A stretch of 7,090 bases of DNA from Lentisphaeria bacterium UBA1829 (GTDB taxonomy: Bacteria > Verrucomicrobiota > Lentisphaeria > Victivallales > UBA1829): the NCBI GenBank assembly GCA_002338895.1, contig DDJH01000066.1, positions 15,834 through 22,923 on the forward strand, read 5' to 3'. The notes below the pieces were generated by a model, which saw only the letters and a list, made by a program, of their open reading frames with translations, was not told the origin of the DNA and made no database searches. The position numbers and the translations under genes were made by a program. Positions 1-6,057 of this stretch are shown here, in pieces; within the stretch, counting starts at the first letter, position 1; every line of letters starts with the position of its first letter.

Positions 1-120
1 GGCTCCGTCCGGAGCTGGAGCCGGGGCGCCTACGAAGCCAGACTCAATCCGAATACGGGAATCGGTTACAAGCAGCTTTTCCGCTCGTTTCCGTTCAACT
101 GGAATAAATTCACGCACTAA
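1..120 (+). CDS. 3' end of an upstream gene; possible H-X9-DG pseudopilin C-terminus
   Basis: Reading frame 1 is open from the first base and ends at TAA (118-120), giving the last 39 residues of a protein that begins upstream of the window. The tail opens with GSVRSWSRGAYEA and closes with FPFNWNKFTH. The opening GSVRS fits the sequence that follows the aspartate of the H-X9-DG motif (typically ...FADGSVR...) near the C-terminus of the type II secretion-like pseudopilins that are very numerous in Planctomycetota and Lentisphaerota. The histidine, the aspartate and the diagnostic N-terminal prepilin methylation segment all lie outside the window, so the family call is an inference from a short match. 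The stop lies 27 bases before the next start, so the two genes could share a transcript. The coding tail itself is secure; the identity is not. Confidence 0.5.
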   Translation, partial: GSVRSWSRGAYEARLNPNTGIGYKQLFRSFPFNWNKFTH

Positions 121-134
121 TCATCAACCAAGTC

Positions 135-140
135 TGAGGA
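135..140 (+). promoter_or_regulatory. Ribosome binding site of the binding-only protein gene
   Basis: TGAGGA lies seven bases before the ATG at 148 and matches the anti-Shine-Dalgarno core at good spacing. It supports the 148 start, which also gives a plausible signal peptide. I see no convincing -35/-10 pair in the 27-base gap. This agrees with read-through from the upstream gene or a promoter inside it. Confidence 0.6.
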
Positions 141-147
141 ATCTTCA

Positions 148-1152
148 ATGAAAACACATGTCACAGAGCTCACACTCGCAAGTTTTTTTACCGCTCTCGC
201 CCTTGCCGCCGCGGAACCGGGCAATCTGTTCCGGGATCCGGACCTGAAATCGCCGGACGCCTGGAACGCGCCCGAAAATGTCCAGAGCAAACCGCACTCT
301 CCTTCCGCCGGGGAAACGGCCGATTCCGCCAACTTCCTTGCCGGGAAAGGACGGACAACTCTTCAGCAGAAACTTTCCGTCAAGCCGGACACCTGGTACA
401 TTCTGAGCTTTCGTTTCCGTTCGCTGGGGAAATATGCGGATCCTCCGCGTCAGCCTTACAATCTGATGGCGGGCATTCTTCCGGAAGGAGCCACAAGCAT
501 CTGGAGTCCGGCTCTTGCATCGCGAACCTTCGGCGGAGCCCCCGTCTGGAACAGCGGAAGAGTGATCTTCCACAGCGGGAAGAACAGTGCCGTCACACCG
601 TTCGCCGCATTTTTCGGCGATGGAGAGTGGTCGATTTCCGGTCTTGCTCTGCGGGAAATTTCGGAGAAGGATTTTCAGCAGAACGGCGTTCTGGATCCCG
701 GATTCGAGACGGCGCAGCCCGGCATGATCCCGACCGATTTCCGTCCGACCCGCAGCAAAGGCGGGAAAGCCGCGGTCACGGTATCGGATCAGGCCCGAAC
801 GGGGAAACAGGTGCTTGAAATTTCGTTTCAGGGAAAAATCGAACTGATCGGCAGTCGTTTTCTGCTCCGTGCAGGAGAAACGTACACGGCGGGAGTCTAC
901 CTGAAGGCATCCGCTCCGGTTTCCGTGGAGATGGGAATTATGGGGGCGACTCCGGGGAATCGGACAAGATCGGTCCGAAAAGCGGAGATCGGAACGCAAT
1001 GGACACGGGTCGAAGTGAAAGGTGTGGTGCGGAAAAATGAAGGACCCGTCTCCGCACTCCAGCTGAATCTCTCGTTCCAGGCGAAGGACAACGCGGAAAC
1101 AACCGTCTGGTGTGACGACGTCTCCTTTGAACACTCCGCCCCGGCAAAATAA
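148..1152 (+). CDS. Exported protein of two tandem carbohydrate-binding-like modules, no catalytic domain
   Basis: The 334-residue product starts with a signal peptide. A hydrophobic stretch (about residues 8-22, rich in Leu, Ala and Phe) ends in AAA before E23, so it is predicted to be exported and cleaved there. The mature part is two beta-sandwich-like modules, about residues 23-180 and 181-334. Each opens in the style of CBM4/CBM9-type (CenC-like) modules (NLFRDPDL; LDPGFE) and is rich in alternating hydrophobic and aromatic residues. Conserved blocks include PDTWY, SRTFGG, FFGDGEW, GTQWTR and WCDDVSFE. No barrel, acid/base or nucleophile motif is present, so it probably binds a glycan rather than cutting one. 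It matches the N-terminal part of the glycosidase encoded next door along its whole mature length, about half the positions being identical by eye, and it ends almost exactly at the module boundary. The ligand is unknown, and a purely structural role is possible. Confidence 0.88.
   Translation: MKTHVTELTLASFFTALALAAAEPGNLFRDPDLKSPDAWNAPENVQSKPHSPSAGETADSANFLAGKGRTTLQQKLSVKPDTWYILSFRFRSLGKYADPPRQPYNLMAGILPEGATSIWSPALASRTFGGAPVWNSGRVIFHSGKNSAVTPFAAFFGDGEWSISGLALREISEKDFQQNGVLDPGFETAQPGMIPTDFRPTRSKGGKAAVTVSDQARTGKQVLEISFQGKIELIGSRFLLRAGETYTAGVYLKASAPVSVEMGIMGATPGNRTRSVRKAEIGTQWTRVEVKGVVRKNEGPVSALQLNLSFQAKDNAETTVWCDDVSFEHSAPAK
214..1131 (+). repeat. Copy 1 of a diverged tandem duplication (binding-module pair)
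   Basis: This segment encodes EPGNL through WCDDVSFE of the binding-only protein and is homologous to 1308-2225 in the glycosidase gene. Three anchors all sit at the same offset of 1,094 bases: CCGGGCAATCTG (217-228), a 20-base identical block (568-587) and ACCGTCTGGTGTGACGA (1102-1118). The two copies therefore differ by no net insertion or deletion, apart from small compensating indels (for example around residues 200-205). Confidence 0.85.
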
Positions 1153-1161
1153 CCATTTCCT

Positions 1162-1209
1162 CCGGCAGAAGAGAGGCTCCTCTTTCCGGGATCTCCGCTC
1201 TTCCGCCGG
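1162..1209 (+). promoter_or_regulatory. Imperfect inverted repeat between the binding-protein and glycosidase genes
   Basis: The arms CCGGCAGAAGAG (1162-1173) and CTCTTCCGCCGG (1198-1209) pair over 12 bases with one A/C mismatch (1167 against 1204) around a 24-base loop. The structure fills most of the 74-base intergenic gap and ends 17 bases before the ATG at 1227. There is no T-run after it, so it is not a canonical terminator. It could act as a partial attenuator, an RNA-processing or stability element, or a control on translation of the glycosidase. A DNA operator is less likely because the arms are far apart. A smaller alternative stem (AAGAG with CTCTT, about 1169-1184) would compete with it. 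Function is inferred from position and pairing only. Confidence 0.4.
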
Positions 1210-1226
1210 GAACCACCCTTACGACA

Positions 1227-4200
1227 ATGAGAAGATCCATGAATTTGAAAGCTCTGTTTCCGTTTTTGCTGACCCTTGTTTTCACCAGCCGTCTCTGCGC
1301 CTTTGACGAGCCGGGCAATCTGCTCAAGGACTTTGAAATGAATTCTCCCGGAGAGATCTGGAACATCCAGATTCCCGTACAGAGAGAAACCATCGAATCC
1401 TTTCAGGGACTGGCCGATCCGCTCTGCTATGTTTCCGGACGGGGGCGGGCGACGGCAAGGCAGAGCGTCGCAGTCAAACCGGATACCTGGTATACGATGA
1501 GCTTTCTGTTCCGCGCCGGGGGAAAATACGCGGAAAGCGGAACATATCCGTTCAATCTTCTGGCCGGAGTCTCAGCGCAGGGCTCATCCGACATCTGGAG
1601 CGGAACGATCTGCTCCAGAACGTTCGGAGGCTCCGCACAGTGGGAACGGGGAGTTCTGTTTTTCCACAGCGGGAAGAACAGAAGCGTCTCTCCGTTTGTC
1701 GCGTTTTTCGGCGACGGAGAATGGAATCTCGGACGCTTCTATCTGCGCGAGATGACCCCGGCGGATTTCCGCACATCCACGCTTTCCGATCCGGGATTTG
1801 AACATTCCCTGCCCGGGATGCTTCCGGTGGAATTCCGGCAGACACGGGGAAAAGGAGCCCGGGTGACCGTCACGCAGGCGGAAGCGAAAAGCGGAAAACA
1901 GGCGATGGAAACGAAATTTCAGGGGCGAGTTCATCTTGTCGGCGGACACTTCCCGGCAAAAAGCGGCGAGAAGTTTCAGGCAGGGATTTTTCTGAAAGCC
2001 TCGCATCCCGTCTTTGCCGAGCTGGCCGTAACCGGCGTGGATTCCAGGAGCCGGACCAATCGCAGAAGACGAATCGAAGTCGGAACACAATGGACCCGTC
2101 TTTCCGTGGAAGGGGAAGTCGGGAAAACAGAAGATTCCACCCAGATTCTCCATCTGAACCTCACCATTCAGACAAAGGAGCAGAACGCCGACGTCACCGT
2201 CTGGTGTGACGATGTCTCCTTCGAAATTCTCACCGAAGAGGAGCGCGCCGTCAATACGACCCGTCCGCGCATCTGGAACGATTCGTTCGAAACGGGCCCC
2301 TACGGCTGGAAAATCACGTTTCTGGAAGATCCCCGATTCTCTCTTTCCCAGACCCGCGCAGTCGCGCTCGATTCCACCACCGCGGGACACGGACGCTCCT
2401 CCCTGCGCATTCAGAAATCCCGGATGCCCGATTCCCTGAAAAAAAGAGTGATGATCACCTCCCTCCCCCTCCGAATCGACAATCAGAAGGAGTATGTCTT
2501 TTCCTTCATGGCAAAAGCGGACCGGCCGACCACCGTTACCGCCGCCTTCCCCTACAAAGGCATCGGAACATTCAAGCTGACCGGAACGTGGCAGAGATTC
2601 ACCAGTTCCCCCGTCCGCCCGAACCGCTGGTACATCCGCCCCGGCTGGAACGAGATCCGCCTCGAATCCCCGCTCGACGGCAGCACGATCTGGATCGACG
2701 CCGTCATGCTGGAAGCCGGAACCCGGGCATCCGCATTCCGTCCGTCGGCCGAATACGAAGCGGGAATCTTTTTCCCCGAACCTTTCAAGCTCTTTGCTCA
2801 GAACGAAAAGCGTAGCGTGCAGGTCATGGCGATCTCCAACCGGGAACCGTTGAACGGCACAGCGGAACTCCGGATCACCGATCTGTTTGACCGGACACGG
2901 TTCCGCGAGACGCGTTCAGTTTCCCTGAAAGCGGGAGAAGCCATTCGCTGGACGCAGGACATCCCAACCGGATCCTGCGGCTATTTCCGTGCGGAACTCC
3001 GTCTGCTGGATTCCAAACGGAACGAAAAAGCGAAAAACATCACGACATACGCCATTCTCGCCCCTCCCCGGAATCTGCCGTATGAGAAATCCTGGTGCGG
3101 CATCCTCGGCGGCATCGACAACAGCGGACGGCGAGGCAGCACCGCCGCCGATCTCGCCCTGATGGGCGCCTCTCTGGATGAGACGCTCGACGCGATCCGC
3201 CTGATCGGCTGCAAGTGGATCCGGATCATGGGAATCGGCAACTGGCGCAACACGGAACCGGTCCGGGGGACCTATGAATGGAAGTGGGATGAATATCTCG
3301 CGGCGCTGAAACGTCACCGTTTCGGAATCCTTGCCGAGTTTCTCAGCCACGACGCCCAGCCGTGGAGCAATTCCGGCGTCATCGTCAAGGAAAAACTCCA
3401 GGGCGGCTTCCATTATACGGCCAGAGCGGAGGACGTCGCCAAATTCACCGCCGATTTCCCCCGCCGCTACCGCGGCAGAATCAACAGCATCAACCTGATG
3501 AACGAAACCAACGGCTACCCGCCCGAAGAGTACATCAAAATCGCCAAAGCGGTCTATCGGACCTTCAAGAAGGAAGCACCGGAAGTTCTTGTGCAGGGTC
3601 CGGGCTATCCCGCCACGGTCCTTCCGCTGCTCTCCGGAAAGGATACCACCTGGATCACCCGCGCGCTGAAACTCGGACTCAACGACTGCAACGACATTAT
3701 GGGAATCCACTGCTATTCGCCGGGTCATGCCCACAGTCTCTCAAGCATCATGCGCGACAGTGTCGAACTTCTTCTGACCAATCAGAATATGACCTTTGCC
3801 GAAATGCGCCGTCTTCAGGTGGAGAAATTCAAACGAGAATATCGCCACAACCGCATCTGGGATACCGAAAGCGGAGCGATCTTCAACACGGTCGCGGAAT
3901 GGATGAACTCTCCTGCGGAAGTCCGGTTGCCGTGGTATACCGAACATGTCGCCGCCGCCCGGATGATCCGCTGGAACATTCTCCGGATGGCGATGGGCAT
4001 CGAACGGCATTTCCATTTCATGTTTCTGTTCGCATCGGGGCAGACCTATCACACACTGGATCTGATGAATATCGACGGGACCCCGCGTGCCGGAGTTGCA
4101 CCGCTCTCCACCTTCTATCGCCTGTTTGACGGCAGCAGCTTCGTCGGGAAAGTCCAGCTGGACGGGACCACCCATCTTTACGTCTTCCGCGACTTCGACG

Positions 4201-5324
4201 GGAAAGCCGTTGCCGCATGCTGGGACCCGATTCTGGAAAACAGACCGGCAGGCAGGCTTCACATTCCCCGGAGCGCCGGTGTCTCCGAAGCGCTGGACTT
4301 CACAGGAAATCCGGTCAAGGGGACGAACGGGGTCTATCCGCTCAGCGATGCGCCGCTCTATCTGAAATCGGATCTCGCGCCGGAAGAGTTCCGGAACGAA
4401 CTGAAAAAATCCAGACCGCTTCTGGAAAGTTTCCGCGGAGCGCTTTCCATTGCCGCGGAACCCAATGGCGGACTGGCTGCGGAAGCGACGGTACTGAATT
4501 CCGGAACGGAGGAACTTCAGGATCTTGTCATCCGCCTCTCCGACGGCCGGGAGGGCTCGTTGAGGAATCTCGGTTCCGGAGAACGGAAAAGCCTCCGTTT
4601 TCCGCTGAAAGGCTCCGTCTCCGGCCGGGTCGCCGTGGAAGCGGACTTCATCGGGAGAAACAGCCGTCAGCACGCGGCGGTATCCAAGCAGCTCTTCTCT
4701 CTCAGGGCTGCGCGGAAAGCCGCCGTGCCGGATGGAACGATCGGACCGGAAGAGTACTCCACGGTCTGGGAAAAGGAGTTCATTCGAACCGGACGCGGGA
4801 AAGCGACCCCGCTTTCCGCCACTCTTTTTGCCTCCTGGCTGCCGGACCGCCTCCAGTTTGCGGCGGAAATCAGGGATCCCACATATGTCCCGGCGGGAGA
4901 CGGGGAGGAGATCTCCCGCGGAGACGGAGTGGAGGTGTATCTGGATTTCTCTCCGGGGAAAGATCCTTTTTCTCCGCTTTATCCGGACGAGGCGATCCGG
5001 ATTTCCATCAATCCGGCCTTTCCGGGGAAGCCGTCGTTTGAACGAAACGGTCTGCCGGCGAAACGCGCGGTTTCCTTCTTTGATTTTGATCGGGTCCGGG
5101 CGGTCTCCCGGCGCACCGGAGAGGGATACCTTGTCGAGTGGGAGATTCCCATGAAAAAACGACTGCATGAACATCAGCTTCTCGGCTTCAACTTCACCGT
5201 GATGGATCACGGCAATGCGCCGAAACCGAATCAGGGATTGTCGCTGGCGAAAACCGCCTGCTGGAACGATGTTCTTGCGTTTGAACTGCTCCGTCTGGAC
5301 TCGGAGAAAGGAAGCGGAAAATGA
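1227..5324 (+). CDS. Large exported multi-module clan GH-A (GH39-like) glycoside hydrolase with CBM9-like C-terminus
   Basis: The 1365-residue product is a probable extracytoplasmic retaining glycosidase. Modules in order: signal peptide 1-25 (cut after LCA); two binding-like modules about 28-345, paralogous to the preceding gene; a third CBM4/9-like module 346-512 (WNDSFETG to WIDAVMLEAG); an Ig-like domain about 515-612; a TIM barrel about 619-950; beta-sandwich domains about 960-1160; and a CBM9-like (DOMON-type) domain 1165-1358 (PDGTIGPEEY, GDGVEVYLDF). In the barrel, INLMNETNG ends strand 4 with N759-E760 as the candidate acid/base, HCY (H828, Y830) marks strand 6, and RIWDTESG gives E881 as the candidate nucleophile. 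The 121-residue gap suits clan GH-A. GH39 is the nearest fit by motif, but Thr follows NE where Pro is usual, so family and substrate are open. The start is uncertain: ATG 1239 gives an equally good signal peptide. The stop overlaps the esterase start. Confidence 0.9.
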   Translation: MRRSMNLKALFPFLLTLVFTSRLCAFDEPGNLLKDFEMNSPGEIWNIQIPVQRETIESFQGLADPLCYVSGRGRATARQSVAVKPDTWYTMSFLFRAGGKYAESGTYPFNLLAGVSAQGSSDIWSGTICSRTFGGSAQWERGVLFFHSGKNRSVSPFVAFFGDGEWNLGRFYLREMTPADFRTSTLSDPGFEHSLPGMLPVEFRQTRGKGARVTVTQAEAKSGKQAMETKFQGRVHLVGGHFPAKSGEKFQAGIFLKASHPVFAELAVTGVDSRSRTNRRRRIEVGTQWTRLSVEGEVGKTEDSTQILHLNLTIQTKEQNADVTVWCDDVSFEILTEEERAVNTTRPRIWNDSFETGPYGWKITFLEDPRFSLSQTRAVALDSTTAGHGRSSLRIQKSRMPDSLKKRVMITSLPLRIDNQKEYVFSFMAKADRPTTVTAAFPYKGIGTFKLTGTWQRFTSSPVRPNRWYIRPGWNEIRLESPLDGSTIWIDAVMLEAGTRASAFRPSAEYEAGIFFPEPFKLFAQNEKRSVQVMAISNREPLNGTAELRITDLFDRTRFRETRSVSLKAGEAIRWTQDIPTGSCGYFRAELRLLDSKRNEKAKNITTYAILAPPRNLPYEKSWCGILGGIDNSGRRGSTAADLALMGASLDETLDAIRLIGCKWIRIMGIGNWRNTEPVRGTYEWKWDEYLAALKRHRFGILAEFLSHDAQPWSNSGVIVKEKLQGGFHYTARAEDVAKFTADFPRRYRGRINSINLMNETNGYPPEEYIKIAKAVYRTFKKEAPEVLVQGPGYPATVLPLLSGKDTTWITRALKLGLNDCNDIMGIHCYSPGHAHSLSSIMRDSVELLLTNQNMTFAEMRRLQVEKFKREYRHNRIWDTESGAIFNTVAEWMNSPAEVRLPWYTEHVAAARMIRWNILRMAMGIERHFHFMFLFASGQTYHTLDLMNIDGTPRAGVAPLSTFYRLFDGSSFVGKVQLDGTTHLYVFRDFDGKAVAACWDPILENRPAGRLHIPRSAGVSEALDFTGNPVKGTNGVYPLSDAPLYLKSDLAPEEFRNELKKSRPLLESFRGALSIAAEPNGGLAAEATVLNSGTEELQDLVIRLSDGREGSLRNLGSGERKSLRFPLKGSVSGRVAVEADFIGRNSRQHAAVSKQLFSLRAARKAAVPDGTIGPEEYSTVWEKEFIRTGRGKATPLSATLFASWLPDRLQFAAEIRDPTYVPAGDGEEISRGDGVEVYLDFSPGKDPFSPLYPDEAIRISINPAFPGKPSFERNGLPAKRAVSFFDFDRVRAVSRRTGEGYLVEWEIPMKKRLHEHQLLGFNFTVMDHGNAPKPNQGLSLAKTACWNDVLAFELLRLDSEKGSGK
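1308..2225 (+). repeat. Copy 2 of the diverged duplication, fused to the glycosidase
   Basis: This segment encodes EPGNL through WCDDVSFE of the glycosidase N-terminus and pairs with 214-1131. The longest exact match I found is TTCCACAGCGGGAAGAACAG at 1662-1681 (568-587 in copy 1). The matches cover both binding-like modules and stop just before the third module (R346). The duplicated unit is therefore a module pair plus the start of the mature chain, not the whole gene. Confidence 0.85.
5308..5314 (+). promoter_or_regulatory. Ribosome binding site of the SGNH hydrolase gene, inside the glycosidase 3' end
   Basis: AAGGAAG lies six bases before the ATG at 5321, within the last codons of the glycosidase gene. 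Together with the ATGA stop/start overlap, it suggests that translation of the esterase is coupled to that of the glycosidase. Confidence 0.55.
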
Positions 5325-6007
5325 CGGATTTTGAGCGCATCCGTACAATTCCCGTTCTTCTGAAGCAGCCGTTTCTGGAACCGGGGGACCGGCTGGTCTG
5401 CTTCGGAGACAGTCTGACCGCCCGGGAAAACGGATATTTTCTCTATCTCAGAAACGCTCTGGAAATGCGCGGAATCGAACTGATCAACGCGGGAGTCAGC
5501 GGAGACAAAACCCCGACCGCCCTCCTGCGGATGGAACGCGACGTTCTGGCGCACAAGCCAAACGCGGTCTCCCTCTTCTTCGGAACCAACGACGCCGTCC
5601 ACGGTCACGGCCGCTGGTCGCAGGAGCCCCGGATCGCCTGGCAGACTCTGCGCGACAATCTCAAATGGATGGTTCACATCTGTCGTCTGAACGGCATTGC
5701 AAAACTCAGCATCAACGCCCTCCCCGGGGAGAATGAAGGCTCTCCGCTTACGGAATACGGCACTCGTCTCCCCCACATCACAGCCACTCGTCTGGCCGCC
5801 GAGGAGACCGGAGCTCTGCTGGTCCCCCTCGACTATCTCTTCCGGGAAGGAGCAAAACTCCACGAATCCGAACGCTCGGCGGATGGTCTTTTCTACACCT
5901 GCGACGGCATGCACCACACGCCCGAAACCGCCCAGCTGATCGCCCGGGCCATGCTCCACTGCTGGAACATGAACCCGCCGATCCGGCAGACTGGAAGTTC
6001 CTCCTGA
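5321..6007 (+). CDS. SGNH/GDSL-family hydrolase, probably a cytoplasmic carbohydrate esterase
   Basis: The 228-residue product has the four SGNH blocks in order. Block I is FGDSLT with nucleophile S31; block II is NAGVSGDKT with oxyanion-hole G61; block III is FFGTNDA with N90; block V is CDGMHHT with D195 and H198. S31, D195 and H198 would form the catalytic triad. The length is normal for a single-domain SGNH esterase. The family hydrolyses ester bonds, often removing acetyl groups from sugars, but also includes lipases and thioesterases, so the substrate is inferred only from the glycosidase neighbours. The N-terminus (MTDFERIRTIPVLLKQPF) is charged and has no hydrophobic export segment, so the enzyme should be cytoplasmic, unlike the two exported proteins encoded before it. 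Its ATG overlaps the glycosidase TGA (ATGA), a strong sign of one operon. Transcription probably ends at the hairpin just downstream. Confidence 0.93.
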   Translation: MTDFERIRTIPVLLKQPFLEPGDRLVCFGDSLTARENGYFLYLRNALEMRGIELINAGVSGDKTPTALLRMERDVLAHKPNAVSLFFGTNDAVHGHGRWSQEPRIAWQTLRDNLKWMVHICRLNGIAKLSINALPGENEGSPLTEYGTRLPHITATRLAAEETGALLVPLDYLFREGAKLHESERSADGLFYTCDGMHHTPETAQLIARAMLHCWNMNPPIRQTGSSS

Positions 6008-6016
6008 GCGCCCCTC

Positions 6017-6053
6017 CTCCGTCTGCCGTTCGGGAGAGGAATGGCGGACGGAG
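6017..6053. terminator. Hairpin between convergent genes, probable terminator
   Basis: Positions 6017-6031 pair with 6039-6053 to give a 15-bp stem around a 7-base loop (GGGAGAG). Two pairs are G-T wobbles on the plus strand (6024/6046 and 6028/6042). On the minus strand these become A/C mismatches, so the fold is stronger in the transcript of the plus-strand operon. It is followed on the plus strand by ATTCTCATTT, which is only moderately T-rich. The stem occupies nearly the whole 50-base gap between the stops of the esterase gene and the convergent glycosidase gene, the expected place for a terminator serving both sides. The minus-strand side has no T-tract. Confidence 0.65.
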
Positions 6054-6057
6054 ATTC

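Noticed and set aside
85..147. Possible promoter in the AT-richer stretch before the binding-protein gene (TTCAAC... TAATCA)
   Set aside because: The -35-like element matches the consensus poorly, and most of it lies inside the upstream coding tail. It is not better than chance.
145..1134. A 329-codon open frame antisense to the binding-protein gene
   Set aside because: It mirrors the sense gene almost end to end and has no RBS or recognisable motif. The sense frame has a signal peptide, an RBS and a paralogue next door.
1305..1320. Lipoprotein signal at the Cys of SRLCA in the glycosidase
   Set aside because: The residues before the Cys (S-R-L) do not fit a lipobox, and the following LCA/F fits ordinary signal peptidase I cleavage better.
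3362..5041. Plus-strand frames of 255 and 274 codons (3362-4129, 4217-5041) inside the glycosidase gene
   Set aside because: They are out-of-frame shadows inside the barrel and C-terminal domains. Considered as evidence of a frameshift, they fail because the main frame stays open with continuous domains throughout.
3741..5348. A 535-codon open frame antisense to the glycosidase gene
   Set aside because: It lies almost wholly opposite a well-supported coding region with recognisable domains. Its product is rich in Arg, Phe and Gly in the way of an antisense shadow, with no recognisable motif. Long antisense frames are expected where the sense gene avoids TTA, CTA and TCA codons, as GC-rich genes do.
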